Below, one piece after another: positions 1 to 8,864 of a DNA stretch of 64,000 nt. Positions within the stretch are counted from its first letter, which is position 1, and each line of letters starts with the position of its first letter. Below the pieces are notes generated by a model that did not search any database, had not been told where the DNA came from, and saw only the letters and a list, made by a program, of their open reading frames with translations. This stretch comes from Rebecca billardiae RCC1528. Its lineage: Eukaryota > Haptophyta. The stretch spans positions 2,170,001 to 2,234,000 of the forward strand of contig OZ251226.1 in assembly GCA_965240325.2 (NCBI GenBank), in the 5' to 3' direction. The position numbers and the translations under genes were made by a program.

Positions 1-315
1 GAGGCGCCAGACCGCCGGCGCAGTGTCGACCCGCAAGTCCAGCGCCGCGGCAGCGGAGCTCGGGGTGCTGGGGAGATCGGCTCATCCATCGTGCACATCT
101 CGCTGGACACCGCGACCGGGGTGCTCACGGCGCGCGCGGCCAGTCCGGCAAACGGCGCTGGCTCGATGGCCGGCGCTGGTGGCACGGCAATCGTCCAGCT
201 CGCGATCAACAACCACACAGGTGCACGCGCTGCTCCTGTGGCTGTGCAGCGCCGCGGCAGCTCCACCAACGTGGCACGGCCAGACGGCGTGGGCCGACGC
301 CGTGGGAGCACGTGA
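1..315 (+). CDS. Possible 3' end of an unidentified protein (partial)
   Basis: Frame 1 is open from the first base of the window to a TGA at 313-315, giving at least 104 residues. The stretch includes alternating hydrophobic residues (around IVHISLDTATG and GTAIVQLAINN) that look like beta strands, followed by an Arg/Gly-rich tail. No family is recognised. The start lies outside the window. In DNA this rich in G and C, an open frame of this length can arise by chance, so the call rests only on the protein-like middle section. It could equally be a shadow of another frame. Confidence 0.3.
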   Translation, partial: EAPDRRRSVDPQVQRRGSGARGAGEIGSSIVHISLDTATGVLTARAASPANGAGSMAGAGGTAIVQLAINNHTGARAAPVAVQRRGSSTNVARPDGVGRRRGST

Positions 316-2129
316 ATCGTGACCTACACGCGCGTACAAGTTTTGCATATGCATGTCTACGGAGCAACCAAAGCTCGTCCAACCGATACGACGACGCCTC
401 GCGAACCTGTGGCTTTTCATTCGCGGATGATCGATGAGGCATCGTCATCGATCCGATCATCATCCTCTCGTCATCACAGTGCCTGACATCGCGTCGTCAT
501 CATTATCATGTGGTCCCTCGTCAGTGATGACTGCTAACAGTTAGTCATCAGCATTGTTTAATTAAGCAGCTACTCGGACGTACTCGCAGCGCATGTATCT
601 GAGTCGTCTATCTGATGAGCAGTCGTCGTCGTATCTGAGTCGCATGTATCGTCTGAGTCGTCTATATTAGATATAGAGAGCTAGAGAGAGAGAGACGAGT
701 CGGGCGGACGAGTGTCAGACGAGATAAATAAGTGAGAGAGCGCAGAGCTAGAGAGACGAGCTAGTCACGTCAACAGTAGCTTAGCTACTACTATGTACTA
801 GCTAGCCTCGGGGTAACGCATCAGTCAGCACGACGACGCGCGTGCAATATCGTCGCGAGGCATATCATGCAATATACGTACATGTATTTCAATAATAAAA
901 CAGGGCGGCGGCGACGAATCATCACTCTGCTGACTCGTGAAAGTGCATGACAGCTACAGCGTTTGCCGTAATTGCCGTTTCCGGAGCGTGCTATAGCGCT
1001 GAATATGGTATACGTACGTGTACGATATACATATATATGTGTGGGGTTATTGGTACAATAACTGCTTGTCTAAGAGGACGACAAGAACGCCGGGCGCCAG
1101 CGCCGCTCATCAGCCACATCGCCCTGTAACAGACCATCGCCTCAAAGGGCTGCTCCCGGACAAACAGTCTGTCCGGGTTTTTCTGCCGCCCAGGAGATCG
1201 GTTTCCGGCGCCGGCCTCTGCCGCCTGCTTCGCCAGGCGCGGCGTGCGAGGTGGCTCCAGCCAAGCTCGTCCTGCGTCGCAGGCGGCGGCGGCTCGCACG
1301 CGGGTGGCGCGTCGCGTGCACCGACCAACATATATATATTTAACGACGTGGTATGCAACGGGCAAGCGTCAGGCTCAGAGTGCAGCAGACACATAGAATG
1401 CGTCCGCGCCTTCCAACCAGGCCAGGCAGTGCGCCACCCGCATCCCTGCCCCCCTGAGGGAGCAGGGCCGGGATGGAGCACCGCCTCGGCCTGGGGCACG
1501 CGGCGGCGACGGCAGATGCCGCCGCGGCCGAGCGCCTTCCGGAGCACTTGGATGAGGGTGAGGTCGTAGTCAATGTCGTCGCCCGCCGACCTAGCGGCGA
1601 GCAGCTGCGGCAGACGGCAGCCGCGGCTGTCGCCCCCGTACGCCCGCGTGGGCGCCTGGCTGACGACGAGGTCGTTATCGGTCGTAGTGCGCGTCGCCGC
1701 GCGCCGGCCAAGCGGCGCGCATGTTGCAGAAGAGCCAAGAGGGGCTGGGAGAGTGAGCGCGCCGCCTAGTGCGCTCTGGGCGATGAAGCCCAGAGCGCAC
1801 TAGGCGGCCCGCTCACTATATATATATGCTGATTATTAGATGACAAATCGTCATATCATCAAATGTCGTCAGACAATATGCGCGCTACTGAGTATACTGT
1901 CATCTGCTCGGATGTCACTAGACACTAACGGATGGATGCCGCGCGACCATTGCTCCGCGCTGATGACGCCCGCATGACGATCGATGACGATGATTATTCA
2001 TCAGCACCAGCAGATGATCATTTGTATTGATGTCAACATCGCCATCAGCGCGCGCAGATGTAATATGCTGTTTGATGCTGATGACGATATATGCGCGGAT
2101 ATCTGCGTATAGCGCAGCATGATGTGCTA
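316..2129. other. No confident gene; simple repeats and a hairpin
   Basis: The first kilobase is richer in A and T, with AG/GA and CGTAT runs (about 600-760). From about 1400 to 1745 the minus strand has a GC-rich open frame with a protein-like section reading around DIDYDLTLIQVLRKALGRGG. It has no recognised family and no clear start, and it might be an exon. A strong hairpin lies at 1753-1816 and is listed separately. Confidence 0.5.
1753..1816. repeat. Perfect 21-bp inverted repeat (hairpin)
   Basis: Bases 1761-1781 and 1788-1808 are exact reverse complements separated by six bases (GATGAA). The pairing continues after one unpaired base on each side with GTGAGCG at 1753-1759 and CGCTCAC at 1810-1816. 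A run of TA follows immediately. The role is unknown. The loop is short for a typical microRNA precursor, and no adjacent gene end is established for a terminator role. Confidence 0.8.
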
Positions 2130-3677
2130 CTACGACACGCGCTGAGCGACACAATGAGCCATGGGCCGCCCGTCCTCAGCTTGCACGTTCTCATCCAGGT
2201 GAAGAAGGCTGAATCGGCACGCCGGCCGTGACAACTCCCCTGGCGGCTCTCCGGGCTGCTCCGATGCCGTCATCAACCCGGTGCCAAACGTGCGCTCCAG
2301 CTCGCCCCGCTCGAGGAGGTGCTTGTCCAAGCGCGGCTGGCGGCGGCCGACGAGCTCGGCGCCGCGGAGGAAGTGCGCGATAGCGACACTCCCGCCCTTC
2401 TCGACGTGCCCCGAGGCCCACGCGAGCAAGGGCCGGTGCAGGTACCGACCGAACAAGACGAGCCCGGCGCGGGGCAGCTGCTCCAGTGCGCACTCGCCTT
2501 CACTCGTCTCACAATCGAGGTGCATGCACACAACGCTCCCCGAGCGGGGGCCTGGGCTCAGTGCAGGCGAGAGCTGCTCGGCGGGGGCGGCCGCAGCGGC
2601 CGCTTCCCAGGCGCGATGCGCCGATGCAACGTCGGCGGCGCTGGTCGCCTCACACACGGGGACGTCCTCCGAGGCGGCGAGTGCGCGCACCCGCGCCAGC
2701 GCCGGCGCCTGCTCATCGAGCGCGATCACGTGCCAGCCGCGGATGGCGAGCGCGACGGCGTCGCGGCCCGAGCCGCAGCCAACGTCGATCGCGACGGCAG
2801 GCGGTGGAGGAAGCGGCGGCGCAAAGAGCTCAGGGCGCGCTTCCAGTAGCGGGGACGGCCGCCACGCCGGGGTCGAGCGGGAGCCGGATGCTGCGCTCGC
2901 CAGCAGGCGCGGCTGGTCGCAGTCATCGGCACCGTCGATGTCAGCGCGCGCGGAGAGCGAGGCTGCGGTGGTCCACAGGCTTTCGTCGTCGCAAGCAGCG
3001 GCGAGGACCACGCGCCCACGGCTTTGCATCCACAGCAACGCCGCCTCGAGCACGCTCGATCCCCCACGGCGTGCGCCCTCCTCCTCGGGCTCGCGAGCCT
3101 CTCCTGGCGCCAGCAGCAGGATTGGCTCAGCAGCCACTGGCAGCTGCGCGACGCGCCACTCGAAGTGCGCCCACGGCACGTTGCTCGCACCGCGCAGATG
3201 CTGCGCATCGAACGCCGCTCGATCGCGCAGGTCGACCAGCACGCGCGCTTCGCGCCTCTGCCACGCCTCTGCGAGCACCGGGCCGCTCACGATGCACCGG
3301 CTCACGAGCCCCGACAGCTCGAGCGCACACGCGGTGCCGAACGCGGCGAGCCGCCACGCGCGCTCCTCGGCCCGGCCAGAGCGAATGAAGCGCGGCGGCT
3401 GCCCCTCGGGCGATCGCTCCAGGTGGTGGCCCGCGACAAGCTCTCGGTCTCGTGACGCGCATGGCGCACACGTCAACTTGCCATCAGCACCCTCACAGAT
3501 GGCCGCGGCCGCCCCGGCGGTTGTGTCCGACCGCGCGAGCAGCACCCAAGCGGCACGCGTCTCGTCTCTCGCTCTGGGCAGCACGATGCCCGTCTGCGAC
3601 GCATCCAGCTCGCACAGGGTCGTCGAGCAGGAGGCGCATCGAACGGCCACTGCCGAGTCGAACACGGGCGGCGCCAT
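2130..3677 (-). CDS. Zinc-binding rhodanese-methyltransferase fusion protein
   Basis: The predicted product is 515 aa. The N-terminus has two CxxC pairs (Cys14/17 and Cys70/73), suggesting a small zinc-binding module. Residues about 130-250 resemble a rhodanese domain, with VLVDLRDRAAF followed by HLRGASNVPW. Residues about 295 onward form a class I SAM-dependent methyltransferase with motif I AIDVGCGSGRD at 296-306, close to TehB-like enzymes. The start chosen is the ATG at 3677. The open frame extends 65 codons upstream, but only from a GTG and across the neighbouring gene's 5' end. The methyl acceptor is unknown, and an active-site cysteine for sulfur transfer is not obvious, so the rhodanese part may be regulatory. 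It is divergent from the next gene, with only 51 bp between start codons. Confidence 0.72.
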   Translation of the reverse strand: MAPPVFDSAVAVRCASCSTTLCELDASQTGIVLPRARDETRAAWVLLARSDTTAGAAAAICEGADGKLTCAPCASRDRELVAGHHLERSPEGQPPRFIRSGRAEERAWRLAAFGTACALELSGLVSRCIVSGPVLAEAWQRREARVLVDLRDRAAFDAQHLRGASNVPWAHFEWRVAQLPVAAEPILLLAPGEAREPEEEGARRGGSSVLEAALLWMQSRGRVVLAAACDDESLWTTAASLSARADIDGADDCDQPRLLASAASGSRSTPAWRPSPLLEARPELFAPPLPPPPAVAIDVGCGSGRDAVALAIRGWHVIALDEQAPALARVRALAASEDVPVCEATSAADVASAHRAWEAAAAAAPAEQLSPALSPGPRSGSVVCMHLDCETSEGECALEQLPRAGLVLFGRYLHRPLLAWASGHVEKGGSVAIAHFLRGAELVGRRQPRLDKHLLERGELERTFGTGLMTASEQPGEPPGELSRPACRFSLLHLDENVQAEDGRPMAHCVAQRVS

Positions 3678-3728
3678 GCTGATTGTGCTGCGGAGTTGGG
3701 CGACAGCTTTGCCTTCCGATCGTTCACG

Positions 3729-5096
3729 ATGGCGGCCGAGTACTCGCTCTTCGACGAGCTTGGCCTCTTCGAAGCAGGCTGTGCTGGTCCCAAGGCAACT
3801 TGCGCGGGGTTTGCGGCGCGCGTTGTCGCGTACGCTGCGTCGCATAATCGCACGAGGCGCGCTCTCGAGCACGCGTGCCCGCCCGTGCTGTCCTCACGCG
3901 CGCCGCGACGACGCGGGCCTTTGAGTGCTGAGCTCCAGCCCGTGCGCATCCTGCTGCTGAAGCCGGAAATACGCACCCGCGGGCTGGGCCATGTGTCGCG
4001 ACTGCTCCCATCCATGCTTCTCCTCGCGATGGCCACCGACCGGGCTCTCTTCTGGGACCTCGAGTACGCCATCGATCATACCCGCTTCATGGTCGGCTAC
4101 GGCGGCTTTGACGCGCACTTTGGCGGCCGAGCTGTGCGCACCGCGTGGCGCGCGTGCGGGCTGCGCGAGCACACGATCCAGGTGGAGAACGATGCAGAGA
4201 AGCTGCTTCGCAGACTCGACCAGGCCGGGCCCGCGCCCTGGATCACCCTGTCCGGGCTGCTGATGGACGTTCCCGGCGGGCCTGGGCTCAGCCCGGCCAA
4301 GGCGCCGCCGCTGTGGCCCAGTAGTGCACTCGCGGCTCAGAACATGACGCGGACGTCCTGGGCCAGATACTGGAAGCGGCTCGGGCAGGGCGTGTGCAGA
4401 AACTGCGCCCTGTTCGCCTCGCTCCGGCCCAAGCCCGAGCACCCTCTCTGGCACTGGCTCGCCCAGCCAGAACAGCTCGGCCAGCGGCGCGCACTGATCT
4501 GCTTCAAGTTCCGCACGCAGTACGTCGACGACCCCACCTGCTTCCCGCAGGACACGGCGCAGACGTGGGAGGCGATGGACGCGCTCTACAAGCATCAGCC
4601 ATGCACGCACATCGCGCAACGCCAGTCTCTGAAGCTGCCGGGCCAGCACCATGCCACCTCCCGCGAGGAGGTCCCACTCAGCGCACACTTTGCGCACCTG
4701 CGTGAGCTTGTTGAGCGCGCTCGAGCCGCCGCGCAGGTCGCGAGCCGCGCGTCGCAGCGGTCGCCGCCGCCTGAGCCGAAGGCGCTCATCCTGACGGACT
4801 CGCCGGCGCTGCACACGTTTCTTAGCGCCGAGCTCGCCCGCGCCGGCGTCTCGCAGCTCGACATGCCGGGGAAGGCCGTGCACCCGACCTCGCCCAAGAA
4901 GTTGGGCGGCGTGAAGCTGCTCGGCAAGGGGACCGACGTTGACCACGCGCGCGTCTTTGCCGACTTCTACGTGCAGCCCCTGTGCAACGCATCAGTTGTG
5001 CTCACCGCCTCTGCCTTCTACAGGGCCTCAGAAGACAGGCTGTCCCTGTGCCATGGGCCCGCACGCGCCCTCTGCTCGGTCCCAGCCACTGGCTGA
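3729..5096 (+). CDS. Putative fucosyltransferase-like glycosyltransferase
   Basis: The predicted product is 455 aa. Two features recall GDP-fucose-dependent transferases: a glycine-rich early segment (RTRGLGHVSRLLPSMLLLA, with L-rich helix and FWDLEYA after it), and a late segment (KGTDVDHARVFADFYVQPL, then SVVLTASAFYRAS) similar in form to the sugar-nucleotide region of O-fucosyl and nodulation-type fucosyltransferases. Cysteine pairs in the middle suggest a lumenal, disulfide-bonded protein. No clear signal anchor is seen at the ATG used. The open frame continues 11 codons upstream only to a TTG. The assignment is by motif shape rather than confirmed homology, and another GT-B enzyme is possible. 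Confidence 0.5.
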   Translation: MAAEYSLFDELGLFEAGCAGPKATCAGFAARVVAYAASHNRTRRALEHACPPVLSSRAPRRRGPLSAELQPVRILLLKPEIRTRGLGHVSRLLPSMLLLAMATDRALFWDLEYAIDHTRFMVGYGGFDAHFGGRAVRTAWRACGLREHTIQVENDAEKLLRRLDQAGPAPWITLSGLLMDVPGGPGLSPAKAPPLWPSSALAAQNMTRTSWARYWKRLGQGVCRNCALFASLRPKPEHPLWHWLAQPEQLGQRRALICFKFRTQYVDDPTCFPQDTAQTWEAMDALYKHQPCTHIAQRQSLKLPGQHHATSREEVPLSAHFAHLRELVERARAAAQVASRASQRSPPPEPKALILTDSPALHTFLSAELARAGVSQLDMPGKAVHPTSPKKLGGVKLLGKGTDVDHARVFADFYVQPLCNASVVLTASAFYRASEDRLSLCHGPARALCSVPATG

Positions 5097-5179
5097 TCAT
5101 CAGCCAGCTGACGACTAACTCTGTCGACGACTACCGTCGGAGGCGTCGGATCATCATCCAATTTTTTTCCACATGTGAC

Positions 5180-5876
5180 ATATATGACCGCGTTCCGCGG
5201 TCCTTTTCTGCATAGAATCAACGCAGTTGGGGGCCCGCGGTGGCCGTGCAATCGCGCCTCTCCGCCGTAGTGGCAGTTCGCCAGTTGAAGTCGGTTCTGA
5301 GATGACTGAAGCTATTAGTCCGACCGTCGCCCTGCCTGCCTGCGCGACCGCGAGACTCATTCACACTTCACACAATCACAGCAGCGGACCTGAGACCGCA
5401 CCCGGCACCGGTCGTCAAATCGGACGTCCGTCTGACAACTAGCTGCCAAATGTCCAACTGGCTGATCAGCTCGGATCCGACCCGTCCGCGATCGTGCCAT
5501 CGGCATCGGAATTACTACTAGTAGCTGCCAAACTGTGTCCAACTCTGGCTGATCAGCTCGGATCCGACCCGTCCGCGATCGTGCCGAGTGAGTCGTGCCG
5601 CGGAGCTCGGAGTACTGAAGGAGTCGGGTGTGACAGCAGGGTGCTTTAGCGCTGCGGCCCGTGCCAGCCAACGACCAGACGTACTCTGGCCACTTGACCC
5701 GTTGCACGGGTGAGTGACCGTACGCCCTGCCCTAGTGCCTACCGCGCGCGACGCCGCGCGACTCGGGGTGATGGAGAACGGATGGCGACAGCAGCAGCAG
5801 TCCTCATGAAGACGATGAAACTGGCGGCACGGGTGCACGAGGTGGCAGGCGAAAGCGCGCCGACGAGACCGCATTT
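5180..5876. repeat. 1.3-kb dispersed repeat, copy A, left part
   Basis: This is the left portion of a repeat whose right portion is at 12895-13492. The Ty1/copia element split it. It matches 33671-34368 with only small indels and substitutions by eye. It opens with a palindrome (GACCGCG-TTC-CGCGGTC) and contains an internal direct repeat of about 38 bp (5461 and 5548). An 11-bp GGCCCGCGGTG near 5232 is inverted near the far end at 13481, which could be a TIR remnant. No credible coding sequence is seen. It is probably a non-autonomous DNA transposon of unknown class. Confidence 0.8.
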
Positions 5877-6568
5877 TGTTGAGCTGACGCAGCCTGGGGC
5901 GCGCATCTCAGCAGATGGCGTCGCCGCTGGGACGTCAGGGCCGGCGCCGCACCAGGCGGGCCGGCGGCATCAGCTACAGAGCAGTGGCTGGCTCTGGCGG
6001 CGCGCGCGCGCGGCGCGCGCGGTGGCAGGAGCGCGAGCGCAGCAGCGCTGGCGCGGATCGACGTGGACGCGGAGCGCGGACGCGGCAGCGCGGACGCGGA
6101 GCGACACGGACGCGGCGCGTGCGCGGGCGGTACGGCCCGGCGCAGCGCGGCACGGTGACGTCGCACGGGCATGGCCCGGCCGCCATCGTGGAAGCGTGTT
6201 GGAGTTCTCGAGAACGCAAACACGACCGTTTCATCCAGAAATTCATCACGGACGAGGACGTCCGGATTCAACCTGCACACGGATCCAGAAACCGTGTGCG
6301 ACCAGCAGTTACGGCGGTGCGTCGGGAACACCTGTGATTGGTTGACGCACGGGGCGTGCGGCTCGGAATCATTGAGATTCCCCGAGCCGGGCCAGCAAAC
6401 GCCGGGTCACCCCGCCGGAGCCGAAAAGAGCTCGGCGGGAGGTTACTTTTGCTCGTCCGAGGAGCGAGGGTCAGATTGCCTCGTGGGCGTCATCGTCGAC
6501 GCGCCCGGCTACGCGCCGGTGAGCTTTTAGCAGGGCTCGACACGCTCGGAGCTCGCGTTTACCCAATA
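5877..6568 (+). repeat. 5' LTR of copia element
   Basis: This is 692 bp, starting TGTTGAGC and ending ACCCAATA. It matches 12203-12894 in length and, by eye, in sequence. Apparent open frames inside it are shared by both LTRs and are not taken as genes. Confidence 0.95.
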
Positions 6569-6854
6569 TGCATGCAGCGATCGGGAGGGATCGTACGCGC
6601 GGCGCTTTCTCATCGATCGCGCCGACGAGCACGAGCGCCGCGAGCACGCCGAGCGCCGGGCCGCGGCGGAACGCGCGGCGGCGGCGGCGGGGGCGAGGCA
6701 GGCGCCAAGCTACGCGCAGGCTGCCTCGGCGGGCGCGGGGAGTGGTTTAGCCACTCCGGGCGGCCCGACGGCGACCGGACCGGGTTCAGGTCCGGCGGCG
6801 GGCGGCGGATCCGGAATTTTTCCGGGTCCGGCGGCCGGTACACCCGGTCCGGGT

Positions 6855-8864
6855 GTGGGCACAGGCGGCGCAGCAGGTGCGCCGGCTGGGACTGACGGGG
6901 CGACGCCTGCGGGCGGCGCCGGCGTCGGCGCGGCGCCTACGGGCGGCGCCGGCGGGATCGGTGGCGCGGCGCCCGCGGGCGGCGCTGCCGTGACGCTCGA
7001 TCCGCGCGCGCGCGAGCTCTACCGCCGCGAGCGCGAGACCGAGGATCAGATGCATGAGCGGCAGGCGAGCGAGCACGCCATGCTGGACATTAAGCTCCGA
7101 CAGAGCGTGTTGGAGGCAGCGCCGGACGGCGACGAGGCGGACCCAGCCAAGTACGCCGGGGCGCAGTACGAGAAAGGGACGGCTTTCTTACGCACCGAGC
7201 TGCGGTCGTGGGTGACGGAGGCTGCGTGGCAGCACATCAACCGCCTCATGGAGACGCAGCCGGAGGTGCAGGAGGAGCGCGCGCGCCGGGGCGCACTTAC
7301 GCCGGGGCGCGAGTTTCTGTACCTGTGGAAGACGATCCTGCGCATGCGCAAGCCCGACGACATGCGGAAGTACATGTCGGTGCGGGCACGCTGGCACCGG
7401 ACGGTCCTGCCGGATTGCGGCAAGGACGGCGTCGGCGCCCTCGAGCTCTTCCAGGTGCTACAGCACAACCACGTGCTGCTGCAGGAGCTGAGTGACGCAG
7501 CGCCAGCGGCGGAGATGCTTGCGCGGCTCATCGAGTTCATTCCGTCGGTGGGCGCGGGCATCGAGATGCGGACTCGGTACGAGTCGAAGGACTACAGGAC
7601 CGTGACGAACTTCGACGTGCAGGAGCTCGTGCACGAGCTCAACGGCAAGTTCGAGGACTGGGACTTCTCCAAGGGCAAGCGGGTTGACCGCGGCGGCCCT
7701 GGGCGCCCAGGGGCGGGTGGCCGCACGCCAGGAGGCGGCGGCGCTACCCGCGCGCACCCAATCGACGGGCTCCGCCTGGCGCAGGCGGCGGCGGCGTCGG
7801 CGGGTGGCGGCGGCGGCGACACGACGTCGCCGGCTGGCCGTGGTGGCGGCGGCGGAGGTCGTGGCGGTGGCGGCGGCGGCACTGGCCGCGGCGCCGGCCG
7901 CGGAGGCCAGGACGACTCCGACGACGCGCACGGGCCGCGCTGCTACAAGTGCGGCGCCGTGGGGCATATCAAGCGTTACTGCCCGCAGGTGACGCAGGCT
8001 GATCGCGACTCGAACGCTGGCGATGACGCGGCGTCGACGCGGTCGGATCGCAGCCGTGGCTCACATCGGAGCGGCGGTGGCGGTGGCGGCGGCGGTGCGG
8101 GGGGCAGCACCCGCGCCGTGGTCGGGAATGGCAACGGCGGCGGCACGGTCCGCACGCAGGTCGCGTTCGCACCCGAGCAGGGTGACGAGCCCGACGGCGC
8201 CGTTGGTGGCGACGGTGACGCTGACGCCGGAGACGGCGGCGGCGCCGGCGCCGGACTCGGCTTGGCGCCTATTGGCGCGGCTATCGGCGGCAGGGCGCAG
8301 CGCGACGAGGACATCGAGATCGTCGCGGCGCGGGCGGCCGAGGCACGCGTGGCGCCGCCGGAGGACAACACGCGGGCGTTGGTGTTTGACACTGGCGCAC
8401 GGAAGAACATCGCCATGGCCGAGGATTTGACGAATCTTACCCCGGTGGACGGCGCATGTCAGATCGAGTGGGGGAACGGTGCGCGGGAGCGGGTCACTCA
8501 CCGCGGGACCCTGGTGGTCAAGCTTGCGGCGGACGACGACAGCGACAAGGTCCTCACGCTCGAGATCGAGGCGTGGGCGTCGCGGCGCGTCACGGCGCCG
8601 CTGCTGTCGGTCGAGCACTGCGCGGACGCAGGCATCGAGTTCCACTACTCGCAGCGCGGCAACACTGCGGACTTTACGGCGCTGGGAGGCGGCGTCGTGC
8701 AGCTGCCGCGCGATTCCACGCTGCGCGCCGAGATCGTACGGCGCCAGGTGGGGCCGGACGTCGGCGATGCGCCGACGGAGCCGCGCGCACGGCGCAGGGC
8801 GCCAGTGCGGCGCGTGGGCGCGGGGCGGGGGCGCGTTGGCGCTGCGCCGCCCCCAAACGCCTAA
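6855..8864 (+). CDS. gag: Copia Gag with zinc knuckle and aspartic protease
   Basis: The predicted product is 669 aa. A Gly/Ala-rich N-terminus is followed by a helical Gag-like region (about residues 50-280). Next comes a Gly-rich linker with one CCHC zinc knuckle (CYKCGAVGHIKRYC, about residue 362), which would bind RNA. A second Gly-rich linker leads to a retroviral-type aspartic protease with the catalytic triad in VFDTGARKN near residue 512. The frame ends at TAA 8862-8864. Four bases before that stop begins is a slippery heptamer (8852-8858), so pol is most likely made by -1 frameshifting. The start is the first ATG after the 5' LTR in this frame, and the leader is about 290 bases. Confidence 0.9.
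   Translation: MGTGGAAGAPAGTDGATPAGGAGVGAAPTGGAGGIGGAAPAGGAAVTLDPRARELYRRERETEDQMHERQASEHAMLDIKLRQSVLEAAPDGDEADPAKYAGAQYEKGTAFLRTELRSWVTEAAWQHINRLMETQPEVQEERARRGALTPGREFLYLWKTILRMRKPDDMRKYMSVRARWHRTVLPDCGKDGVGALELFQVLQHNHVLLQELSDAAPAAEMLARLIEFIPSVGAGIEMRTRYESKDYRTVTNFDVQELVHELNGKFEDWDFSKGKRVDRGGPGRPGAGGRTPGGGGATRAHPIDGLRLAQAAAASAGGGGGDTTSPAGRGGGGGGRGGGGGGTGRGAGRGGQDDSDDAHGPRCYKCGAVGHIKRYCPQVTQADRDSNAGDDAASTRSDRSRGSHRSGGGGGGGGAGGSTRAVVGNGNGGGTVRTQVAFAPEQGDEPDGAVGGDGDADAGDGGGAGAGLGLAPIGAAIGGRAQRDEDIEIVAARAAEARVAPPEDNTRALVFDTGARKNIAMAEDLTNLTPVDGACQIEWGNGARERVTHRGTLVVKLAADDDSDKVLTLEIEAWASRRVTAPLLSVEHCADAGIEFHYSQRGNTADFTALGGGVVQLPRDSTLRAEIVRRQVGPDVGDAPTEPRARRRAPVRRVGAGRGRVGAAPPPNA
8852..8858 (+). 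promoter_or_regulatory. -1 ribosomal frameshift heptamer (CCCAAAC)
   Basis: In the gag frame the bases read C CCA AAC, an exact X-XXY-YYZ heptamer, followed by GCC TAA. Slipping back one base enters the pol frame, which is open to 12166. This placement directly ahead of the gag stop is what programmed -1 frameshifting requires. A stimulating downstream structure was not established. Confidence 0.7.

Noticed and set aside
2281-3924. 547-codon open frame on the plus strand
   Set aside because: It is the complement of the rhodanese-methyltransferase gene, Ser/Arg/Ala-rich with no domain, and is explained by GC codon bias.
5804-6345. Open frames inside the LTR
   Set aside because: They are identical in both LTRs, without codon structure or known domain.
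8456-8851. Upstream part of the long pol frame as coding
   Set aside because: It overlaps the protease-bearing gag frame and lacks pol motifs. The slippery heptamer at 8852 marks the entry to pol.
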